DNA of 8,169 nucleotides from SZUA-37 sp964472525 (GTDB lineage: Bacteria; Pseudomonadota; Gammaproteobacteria; UBA6429; Thiohalophilaceae). The notes below the pieces were generated by a model that worked only from the letters and a program-made list of their open reading frames with translations, was not told the DNA's origin and searched no databases. A program made the translations under genes and the position numbers. The stretch is taken from the NCBI GenBank assembly GCA_964472525.1, contig CAYYLL010000070.1, forward strand, positions 1-8,169. The letters are read 5' to 3'. Each line of letters starts with the position of its first letter. Positions within the stretch are counted from its first letter, which is position 1. Positions 1 to 4,859 of the stretch are shown here, in pieces.

Positions 1-11
1 GACCCCATTTT

Positions 12-41
12 GTCGTTGCGAGCGATAGCGCGGCAATCTGG
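12..41. repeat. GC-rich repeat-like fragment
   Basis: A short GC-rich stretch with TTGCGAGCG and GCGGCAATCT, starkly different from the AT-rich surroundings. From memory, similar TTGCGAGCG/GCGGCAATCT cores occur as dispersed intergenic repeats in Legionellales and Rickettsiales genomes. TTGC and GCAA at its two sides could form a weak stem. Only one copy lies in the window, so its repeat status is an inference. No coding signal was seen here. Confidence 0.35.
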
Positions 42-46
42 TTAAA

Positions 47-106
47 TTTTAGTGCCATCACATGTTTGAAACCATTATACAAACTTAAGCTTAAGTAGGT
101 GGCACT
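47..106. repeat. Imperfect palindrome, possible decayed left end of the array element
   Basis: TTTTAGTGCCA at 47-57 is mirrored by TGGCACT at 100-106, with a nested GTTTG (64-68) / CAAAC (80-84) pair and the 14-nt palindrome ACTTAAGCTTAAGT between them. The outer form, T-run then AGT followed by a stem closing in ACT, matches the outer ends of the three intact hairpins in this window, but the stem is interrupted and the loop enlarged. It lies on the far side of the 44-bp array from the intact hairpin at 559-591, where an inverted partner would be expected. The assignment as a degenerate end is an inference. Confidence 0.4.
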
Positions 107-116
107 ACGAAATTTT

Positions 117-554
117 CATAAGTCTCTCTAAGTTATTCGGGGGGATGCTGATAAAAAATCATATGTGCTTCTAAGTTGTTCGGGGGAATGCCGACAAAAA
201 AATCATAAGTGCCACTAACTTGTTCGGGGCAATGCCGACAAAAAAATCATAAGTCCCTCTAAGTTGTTTGGGGAAATGCCGATAAAAAATCATATGTGCC
301 TCTAAGTTGTTCGGGGGAATGCCGACAAAAAAATCATAAGTCCCTCTAAGTTGTTTGGGGAAATGCCGACAAAAAAATCATAAGTGCCACTAACTTGTTC
401 GGGGGAATGCCAACAAAAAAATCATAAGTGCCACTAACTTGCTCGGGGAAATGCCGACAAAAAAATCATAAGTGCCACTAACTTGTTCGGGGGAATGCCG
501 ACAAAAAAATCATAAGTGCCACTAACTTGTTCGGGGGAATGCCAACAAAAAAAT
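117..554. repeat. Tandem array, ten units of 43-44 bp
   Basis: Ten head-to-tail units start with CATAAG or CATATG at 117, 160, 204, 248, 291, 335, 379, 423, 467 and 511; an eleventh start at 555 runs into the hairpin at 559-591. Each unit is CATAAGT, a variable 4-mer, CTAA(G/C)TTG, a G-rich patch, ATGCCGAC and an A-run before the final T. Unit types differ mainly in the 4-mer: GCCA with CTAACTTG in five units (204, 379, 423, 467, 511), CCCT with CTAAGTTG in two (248, 335), and CTCT, GCTT or GCCT in the rest. Units 117+160 resemble 248+291, which suggests block duplication. No unique spacers and no open frame fit the array. It would be transcribed as the 3' untranslated region of cyoE if that transcript reads through. 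Confidence 0.95.
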
Positions 555-558
555 CATA

Positions 559-591
559 AGTCCCTCTAAGTTGTCCCAACTAAGAGGGACT
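559..591. repeat. Capping hairpin of the 44-bp array
   Basis: Left arm AGTCCCTCTAAGTTG (559-573), loop TCC, right arm CAACTAAGAGGGACT (577-591). The arms pair over 9 bp, skip one A-A mismatch, then pair over 5 bp. An A-run follows at 592-596. The last two bases overlap the cyoE stop codon (590-592, minus strand). It is not a classic intrinsic terminator for cyoE: on the minus strand the stem is followed by TATGA before the seven-T run. Same design as 4227-4259 and 4779-4811. Confidence 0.9.
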
Positions 592-1474
592 AAAAATAAA
601 TAGCATAATGATCTATTAGTAATGAGCTAAATAGCAGCATCAAATATAATATTGAATAGCCAAAAGTTTTCATTGGCAAACCTTTTAATTTAGGATCTTG
701 CATTCGTATCGCATAATACATAAATATTCCACCAAGAATAGTCGCTGAAACTAGGTAAATCATTCCACTCATCTTGGACAAAAAAGGTAATGCCGTTACA
801 ATCAATAACAAAATAGTATATAGCAATACCTGTAAACGCGTGAACTTTACGCCATGCGTTACCGGTAACATTGGAATACCAACCTTTGCATAATCATCTT
901 TTCTGGCAATCGCCAATGCCCAAAAATGAGGTGGCGTCCATACAAAAATAATAAGAAATAATATTAGTGCATGTACGGTAACATCATTGGTAACAGCAGC
1001 CCAACCTAACACCGGTGGAGCCGCACCGGCTGCACCACCAATAACAATATTTTGTGGTGTTGCGTGTTTTAAATAAATGGTATAGATAAAAGCATAACCA
1101 ATTAAAGATAAAAAAGTTAATCCGGCTGTGAGTGCATTAACTAGGAATACTAATATCGCCATAGCAACAATGCCAATGACTGCTGCGAATATTAATGCCT
1201 GTTTTTGAGTAAGACCACCGGTAATTAAAGGACGATCTTCAGTCCGTTTCATTTCCGCATCAAATTTTTGTTCGACTATTTGGTTAATTGCCGCAGCCGA
1301 TGCTGCAGCCAGACCGATACCAAGTGTACCAAATAGCGCTTGCATAATAGGTAGGTCTTGCGGCGTGGGTACTGCCATAAACATACCAATAACCGCGGTA
1401 AATATAATAAGCATAACAACTCGGGGCTTACAGAGTTCATAGTAATCATGCAATACGGAGCTTGAATTTGTCAT
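590..1474 (-). CDS. ctaB (cyoE): Protoheme IX farnesyltransferase (heme O synthase)
   Basis: A membrane prenyltransferase of the UbiA family that attaches the farnesyl group of farnesyl diphosphate to heme B, giving heme O, the precursor of heme A for the oxidase encoded in this window. The 294 residues fit the family. The first Asp-rich site is clear (NQIVEQKFDAEMKRTEDRPL, residues 64-83, with N64, D72 and R81). Residues 143-160 hold the conserved IVIGGAAGAAPPVLGWAA stretch, and the second site is DDYAKVGIPMLPV (193-205). About nine hydrophobic helices are visible. It is last in the SURF1-to-ctaB operon, 16 nt after ctaA. An AGG at 1485-1487, about 10 nt before the ATG, is a modest ribosome site. 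Its TAG stop lies inside the hairpin ending at 591. It looks intact and ends at the usual C-terminal helix. The choice between the names cyoE and ctaB rests on the aa3 oxidase context. Confidence 0.96.
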   Translation of the reverse strand: MTNSSSVLHDYYELCKPRVVMLIIFTAVIGMFMAVPTPQDLPIMQALFGTLGIGLAAASAAAINQIVEQKFDAEMKRTEDRPLITGGLTQKQALIFAAVIGIVAMAILVFLVNALTAGLTFLSLIGYAFIYTIYLKHATPQNIVIGGAAGAAPPVLGWAAVTNDVTVHALILFLIIFVWTPPHFWALAIARKDDYAKVGIPMLPVTHGVKFTRLQVLLYTILLLIVTALPFLSKMSGMIYLVSATILGGIFMYYAIRMQDPKLKGLPMKTFGYSILYLMLLFSSLLIDHYAIYF

Positions 1475-1490
1475 GCTGAGGATACCTAAT

Positions 1491-2504
1491 TTAAATTTGT
1501 GACATTGGTCTTATTGCATGATTAACCGTAACCATGGTTAATAATAACAAAGCCGCAACACCATTATGTGCAACTGCAACTAACAAAGGGAGTGACAATA
1601 GTACATTTGCAATACCAAGTGATACTTGTAAAACAAGAATGAATAATAATATCCGGCCTAATTTTCGCAACATTGGAACGTCCTTTGCAAAAATTAATTT
1701 TAAACTCATCCAACCTATAAACAGGAAAACTATTAATGCACCGAGCCGATGGACAAAATGAATGGTCATCCTTGCTGTATTATCAAGAACACCACCTTCA
1801 AAATTTATATCGGTTCCTCGCCATAAATTAAAGGCTTCTTTGAAATCAGTCGCAGGTATAAGACTTCCATGACAGGTTGGGAAATCAGCACACACTAAAG
1901 CAGCATAGTTTGAACTTGTCCAGCCACCCAACATTATCTGAAAAGCAACAAGAACTAGACCTATAAAGGCAATACTCGCATAAGGTTTAAGCTGAGTTGG
2001 GTATGAAGAATACGGCACAAATATTTTACTTTGACGTAAACTAATCCACCACAACAGGGATAAAGTCGTCATTCCACCAATTAAGTGCATCATAACGATC
2101 GTTGGATTTAACTTAATGGTCACGGTCCACATACCCAGTAAACCCTGAAAGATAACTAACGCTAGTAAAAACAACGGTAATCGGTATTGTTGGTTTGGTA
2201 TTTTTCGATTACGCCAACCGATAACAGCAAGGATAACAATTAGCAAACCCAGTGTGCTTGCAAAATAACGGTGGATCATTTCTTTCCAAGCTTTTGCAGC
2301 AACAACCGGATGTTCTGGATAGGCTTCATTAGCCTTCGATACATGGTGTTCTGCTTCTGGAACAGTTAAATGACCATAGCAACCCGGCCAGTCTGGGCAA
2401 CCTAAACCGGCGTCGGATAACCGAACATACGCACCTAGTACAACTACAAATAGTGCAAGTATTGTCGCGAGTATTGCAATTTTACCAAAGTATGATTGTT
2501 GCAT
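1491..2504 (-). CDS. ctaA: Heme A synthase (COX15/CtaA family)
   Basis: Inner-membrane enzyme that oxidises the C8 methyl of heme O to a formyl group, giving heme A. The 337 residues form about eight membrane helices in two similar halves. Expected ligands are visible: the E75/H78 pair (EMIHRYFA), H140 (VMMHLIGG), H249 and H252 (TIHFVHRLGA) and H313 (VAHNGVAAL). Two loops carry Cys pairs, C36/C42 (CPDWPGCYG) and C205/C211 (CADFPTCHG), known in this family as redox-active or heme-transfer cysteines. It lies between the SCO-like gene (19 nt upstream) and ctaB (16 nt downstream), so heme O and heme A synthesis are co-transcribed. AGGG at 2513-2516, 8 nt before the ATG, is a good ribosome site and supports this start. 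It looks intact. Confidence 0.96.
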   Translation of the reverse strand: MQQSYFGKIAILATILALFVVVLGAYVRLSDAGLGCPDWPGCYGHLTVPEAEHHVSKANEAYPEHPVVAAKAWKEMIHRYFASTLGLLIVILAVIGWRNRKIPNQQYRLPLFLLALVIFQGLLGMWTVTIKLNPTIVMMHLIGGMTTLSLLWWISLRQSKIFVPYSSYPTQLKPYASIAFIGLVLVAFQIMLGGWTSSNYAALVCADFPTCHGSLIPATDFKEAFNLWRGTDINFEGGVLDNTARMTIHFVHRLGALIVFLFIGWMSLKLIFAKDVPMLRKLGRILLFILVLQVSLGIANVLLSLPLLVAVAHNGVAALLLLTMVTVNHAIRPMSQI

Positions 2505-2523
2505 ATTATTTACCCTAATTAAC

Positions 2524-3180
2524 TTATCCCATTTGTGAAACTTTTAACAGACGCGTTAAATCTTTTGCAATATCCGATGCATTTGCATCTAACTCATAAT
2601 ACATCATGAGGTTACCAATGGGGTCAACAATATAAATCCGATTAGATTTACCCGGTTCTATTTTATCGGCAAGTTTGAATTGTTTGGTTATATTCGTTAA
2701 CTGCTTTGGTGTTCCCGTTACAATATCCATATCAGGATGATATTCTTTTACTTCTTTCATAAATTTATCAGACTGCTTGTTTAACATAACATAAAGCCTA
2801 TTTATTCTTGTAAAGTCACCACCTTGTGCAAGTCTTGTTTGACGCATCACCACGAGTTGGTGCTTACAATTATCATCACATTCACCTGCGCCAATAAAAA
2901 CCATCACCCATTGATGTTCCTGAGCAGCCAGTTTATATAGTCTATTATTTCCAAAATAAGTTAAATTTACATTCTTTAATTCTTTTGCCGGACGAATTAA
3001 AGTTCCCTTATTTTTGGTAACATAATCTTCAGATGAATGTGTATTAAAAAGGTAAATGGCAAAAAGAATGGGGGCAAGGAACATTAGAAATAACAGAACC
3101 ATTATTCTTTTATTTTTCCTAATCTGTGCCTCATCAGGCATTGAAGTTGATTGCTGTTGTGATTTATTAGAATCTGACAT
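2524..3180 (-). CDS. Membrane-anchored thioredoxin-fold protein, SCO-like oxidase assembly factor
   Basis: 218 residues with a short polar N-terminus, one membrane helix at about 26-46 and a periplasmic domain that reads like a thioredoxin/SCO fold. WVMVFIGAGECDDNC (91-105) places a CxxxC pair, C101/C105, after a beta strand as in SCO proteins, and RIYIVDPIGNLMMYY (181-195) matches the SCO IYLLDPxG strand. The histidine that completes the SCO copper site, normally four residues before that IYLLDP strand, is not present: my alignment puts K178 there, and the only histidines are H48, H89, H107 and H148. Its position between SURF1 and ctaA corresponds to PA0111 of Pseudomonas as I recall it. A thiol-reductase or metallochaperone role for CuA is an inference. 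It starts 14 nt after SURF1. The leader before the ATG is AT-rich without a clear Shine-Dalgarno, so translation may be coupled to SURF1. Confidence 0.8.
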   Translation of the reverse strand: MSDSNKSQQQSTSMPDEAQIRKNKRIMVLLFLMFLAPILFAIYLFNTHSSEDYVTKNKGTLIRPAKELKNVNLTYFGNNRLYKLAAQEHQWVMVFIGAGECDDNCKHQLVVMRQTRLAQGGDFTRINRLYVMLNKQSDKFMKEVKEYHPDMDIVTGTPKQLTNITKQFKLADKIEPGKSNRIYIVDPIGNLMMYYELDANASDIAKDLTRLLKVSQMG

Positions 3181-3194
3181 AAAATATTTAACTG

Positions 3195-3932
3195 CTACGC
3201 AGTCTTCTCCTGATTGGATTTAAAACATGATCTTAAAAATAATAATAATACGACTAAGCCCATCGTGAACCATTGGGCTGCATAACTTTCACTCTTTTCT
3301 GGCGAGGAAGTTATTACTTTCCATTCTCGTACAAAACCTGATTTATCCCCCGGTTCTAAACGTAAAATAAATGGATAGACCTTCATTTTCAATACGCTAC
3401 TTATTGCCGGAAAATCAATATTCTGTATAACTGCCGGAAACTGTTGCGGGTTAATTTTAACATTACCCATGGCAAAAAAATTCTTTGAAGGAATATATCC
3501 GGTCCCTTTTATACTTATTTTTTTTGTTGTTGTTTTAAATTCGGGTAACTCGGAACGGTAGCGTTTACCTTTTATCCAACCTCTGTTCACTAATATCATA
3601 TTATTAGACTGTCCCAGCCGAAAAGGTGTTACAACATAAAAACCAATTTGAGACTGATGTACCCGGTTGTCAATTAAAAAACTATGCTGAGCATCGTACT
3701 GTCCGCTTACTACAAATTTTTGATACATAGCATCTGCAGTTTTTATCAAATCAGGGCTATCAGTCGCCTTTAATTTAAGCGCTTCTTGTTCTGAACGCGC
3801 TGTATACTCATCCATTTTTTGTCGTTTAAATTCAGCTCGATCAACTTGCCAGAAACCAAGTGACATTAAAATCGGTAGCACAATCAATGTTGCAATACTC
3901 GGTGCTAATTTTGGTTTGAACTGAATTGCCAT
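3195..3932 (-). CDS. SURF1-family oxidase assembly protein
   Basis: SURF1 proteins sit in the inner membrane and help load heme A into subunit I. The 245 residues show the family layout: an N-terminal helix ending in LGFWQVDRA (25-33), a large periplasmic domain with GQYDAQHSFLIDNR (77-90) and GFYVVTPFRL (97-106), the ILVNRGWIKGKRYR segment (113-126), and a C-terminal helix starting with YAAQWFTMGL (217-226). The family usually has PE(R/K)HxxYAxQWF here; this protein reads PEKSESYAAQWF (211-222), so the conserved His is S214. That His is the proposed heme ligand in Paracoccus SURF1 (from memory). It is first in the SURF1-SCO-like-ctaA-ctaB operon and is divergent from the DUF2909 gene. No strong ribosome site is seen before this ATG, but the MAIQFKP start fits the family length. 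Confidence 0.93.
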   Translation of the reverse strand: MAIQFKPKLAPSIATLIVLPILMSLGFWQVDRAEFKRQKMDEYTARSEQEALKLKATDSPDLIKTADAMYQKFVVSGQYDAQHSFLIDNRVHQSQIGFYVVTPFRLGQSNNMILVNRGWIKGKRYRSELPEFKTTTKKISIKGTGYIPSKNFFAMGNVKINPQQFPAVIQNIDFPAISSVLKMKVYPFILRLEPGDKSGFVREWKVITSSPEKSESYAAQWFTMGLVVLLLFLRSCFKSNQEKTA

Positions 3933-3944
3933 TATAAATATGCT

Positions 3945-3972
3945 TTGCCAAAGACGGTTGCTAAGTTAGAAT
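3945..3972 (+). promoter_or_regulatory. Candidate sigma70 promoter for the DUF2909 gene
   Basis: TTGCCA (3945-3950) and TAGAAT (3967-3972) are separated by 16 bp and lie 50-77 bp before the plus-strand start codon. The -35 box sits inside the odd palindrome CTTTGCCAAAG (3943-3953). This is a match by eye to the sigma70 consensus; no transcript evidence is available. A minus-strand promoter for SURF1 must lie in the same 89-bp gap but I could not pick one out. Confidence 0.4.
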
Positions 3973-3991
3973 ATCTGGACATTGTTAGCAA
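3958..3991. promoter_or_regulatory. Inverted repeat in the divergent promoter region, possible operator
   Basis: TTGCTAA (3958-3964) and TTAGCAA (3985-3991) are perfect inverted 7-mers separated by 20 bp, in the 89-bp gap between two divergent genes and overlapping the candidate -10 box. The spacing would put both arms on roughly one helix face for a dimeric regulator. The arms are short and AT-rich, so chance is possible. Confidence 0.3.
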
Positions 3992-4010
3992 ACTACGCAG
4001 TTTACATATC

Positions 4011-4014
4011 GGAG
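4011..4014 (+). promoter_or_regulatory. Ribosome binding site of the DUF2909 gene
   Basis: GGAG placed 7 nt before the ATG at 4022. It is one of the clearest Shine-Dalgarno sites in the window and fixes the start of this small gene. Confidence 0.8.
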
Positions 4015-4021
4015 ATAGACT

Positions 4022-4228
4022 ATGGTTGTTAAAATTTTAATTGTACTGGTTTTTTTCTTCATTGTATTTAGTCTGTTTTTTGCCTTATATACAATGGCAA
4101 AAGATAAAGGCAAAACAAATCGAACGGTTAAAGCCTTAACCATACGTATTGCAGGTTCAATTGCTTTGCTTATATTCTTACTGATTATGCATAAACTAGG
4201 CTATATTACACCGCATAAGGTTTTTTAG
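4022..4228 (+). CDS. DUF2909 / twin-transmembrane protein
   Basis: A 68-residue inner-membrane protein with two hydrophobic helices, about 4-24 and 42-58, joined by a basic loop MAKDKGKTNRTVKALTIR (25-42). The loop and the C-terminal GYITPH (60-65) are the hallmarks, as I recall them, of DUF2909, a family found next to subunit III and SURF1 genes in gammaproteobacterial aa3 oxidase clusters. Function is not established; the location suggests a role in oxidase assembly or stability. It is the only plus-strand gene here: it diverges from SURF1 and converges on ctaE, so it splits the cluster into two minus-strand operons. The TAG stop (4226-4228) lies in the T-run/AGT end of the repeat element, yet the protein ends at its normal C-terminal motif, so nothing seems lost. 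Confidence 0.88.
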   Translation: MVVKILIVLVFFFIVFSLFFALYTMAKDKGKTNRTVKALTIRIAGSIALLIFLLIMHKLGYITPHKVF

Positions 4229-4287
4229 TGAGACTTAGTTCGAAGAACTTAGTCTCACTTATGTCGAGCGAGTAAAACGAGCGAGAC
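4221..4287. repeat. Left terminal inverted repeat of the 4221-4817 element, with hairpin
   Basis: 67 bp: six Ts, a hairpin (AGTGAGACTTAGTTC at 4227-4241, loop GAA, GAACTTAGTCTCACT at 4245-4259; a single T-T mismatch at arm position 10), then TATGTCGAGCGAGTAAAACG and AGCGAGAC. Compared with the reverse complement of 4751-4817 it aligns without gaps at 52 of 67 positions. Twelve of the 15 differences are six compensated base pairs in the hairpin; the others are one loop base and two C/T changes. It overlaps the last bases of the DUF2909 gene. Confidence 0.93.
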
Positions 4288-4430
4288 CTTACCAGATAAG
4301 CACCCCCCACCCTAACTGCAAAGCAAACAAGCCCCTGCAAGCGAAACTATCTACCAAATACGAGTACTGTGCCGCCTTGTTAAGGCTCTCTAATTAAGCC
4401 TGGAGTATGTGCTGTATTGCTAGAATCTTG
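4288..4430. other. Unique core of the repeat element, no gene seen
   Basis: The only non-repetitive part of the element. No convincing open frame on either strand. It holds a C-rich run (CACCCCCCACCC near 4301-4312), two imperfect copies of CTGCAA(A)GCRAAC (starting about 4316 and 4335), and a small stem AGGCT (4383-4387) / AGCCT (4397-4401). It may be a remnant of inserted DNA or a non-coding RNA; neither can be shown from sequence alone. Confidence 0.5.
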
Positions 4431-4803
4431 CTCGACATAAGTGCGACTAAGTTCTTCGAACTAAATTAAAGTTCGTACCTACCTGCTAAAGTCTCGCTCG
4501 TTTTACTCACTCGGCATAAGTCCTGCTAATTTGTCCCAAATAAACTTGGAGTTCGTACCTACCTGCTANNNNNNNNNNNNNNNNNNNNNNNNNNNNNNNN
4601 NNNNNNNNNNNNNNNNNNNNNNNNNNNNNNNNNNNNNNNNNNNNNNNNNNNNNNNNNNNNNNNNNNNNAAGTCTCACTCGTTTTACTCACTCGACATAAG
4701 TCCTGCTAATTTGTCCCAAATAAACTTGGAGTTCGTACCTACCTGCTAAAGTCTCACTCGTTTTACTCACTCGACATAAGTCCTGCTAATTTGTCCCAAA
4801 TAA
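4431..4803. repeat. 80-bp tandem repeat array, interrupted by assembly gap
   Basis: Full 80-bp units at 4489-4568 and 4669-4748, a divergent partial unit at 4431-4488, and a truncated last unit from 4749 that runs into the hairpin at 4779-4811. A unit reads AAGTCTC(A/G)CTCG, TTTTACTCACTCGACATAAG, then AGTCCTGCTAATTTG-TCC-CAAAT (inner part of the hairpin), ACTTGGAGTTCGTACC and TACCTGCTA. The true copy number is unknown because the array spans the gap. The divergent unit carries AGTGCGACTAAGTTC-TTC-GAACT (4440-4462), closer to the left-end hairpin than to the other units. Confidence 0.93.
4569..4668. other. Assembly gap of 100 N
   Basis: Exactly 100 Ns, the usual placeholder for a gap of unknown size. 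It starts and ends exactly at an 80-bp unit boundary, so it marks an assembly collapse inside the tandem repeat. Any open frame crossing it is not real evidence of a gene. Confidence 0.97.
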
Positions 4804-4817
4804 GCAGGACTAAAAAA
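4751..4817. repeat. Right terminal inverted repeat of the 4221-4817 element, with hairpin
   Basis: The inverted counterpart of 4221-4287. The hairpin is AGTCCTGCTAATTTG (4779-4793), loop TCC, CAAATAAGCAGGACT (4797-4811), with an A-A mismatch at arm position 10, followed by six As (4812-4817). Those As are, on the minus strand, the T-tract of the ctaE terminator, so element end and terminator are fused. Unlike the internal 80-bp units, this copy has the full outer right arm. Confidence 0.93.
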
Positions 4818-4839
4818 GGCGGAGCCAAGCTCCGCCTTT
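4812..4839 (-). terminator. Intrinsic terminator of the oxidase operon
   Basis: An 11-bp perfect GC-rich stem, GCTCCGCC core, with arms 4815-4825 and 4829-4839 and a 3-nt loop, followed on the minus strand by a run of six Ts. It begins about 20 nt after the ctaE stop codon. This is the classic Rho-independent form and marks ctaE as the last gene of the ctaD-ctaG-ctaE unit. Confidence 0.92.
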
Positions 4840-4859
4840 CCGTGGCTATTTCGACTTTG

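Larger units (their letters stand above)
4221..4817. mobile_element. Non-coding element with hairpin-bearing inverted ends
   Basis: A gene-free block bounded by 67-bp inverted ends, each starting T6-AGT and holding a hairpin. Inside are a 143-bp unique segment (4288-4430), one divergent repeat unit, 80-bp tandem units and an assembly gap. No transposase is encoded, so if mobile it would depend on enzymes supplied elsewhere. It sits between the converging 3' ends of the DUF2909 gene and ctaE and interrupts neither. I cannot assign it to a named MITE or REP family; mobility is an inference from the inverted ends and the related hairpin at 559-591. No target duplication beyond the T/A runs is evident. 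Confidence 0.6.

Noticed and set aside
117..591. CRISPR array
   Set aside because: The 44-bp copies are joined end to end with no unique spacers, and the copies vary among themselves; no cas-like gene is near.
559..591. Intrinsic terminator of cyoE
   Set aside because: The stem overlaps the stop codon, is interrupted by a mismatch, and on the minus strand is separated from the T-run by TATGA. Some termination is possible but the shared design with the other two hairpins explains it better.
1534..1761. Plus-strand open frame opposite ctaA
   Set aside because: Antisense shadow; Asn/Thr-rich low-complexity translation without a ribosome site.
4227..4259. Intrinsic terminator of the DUF2909 gene
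   Set aside because: The T-run lies before the stem on the plus strand, and TATGTCG follows it, so the order is wrong for termination.
4531..4749. Plus-strand open frame across the gap
   Set aside because: It exists only because the N run has no stop codons; both ends are the same translated repeat unit.
4221..4817. Integron attC-type sites
   Set aside because: They too keep structure over sequence, but the hallmark GTTRRRY and RYYYAAC boxes and extrahelical bases are absent, there are no cassette genes, and no integrase is seen.
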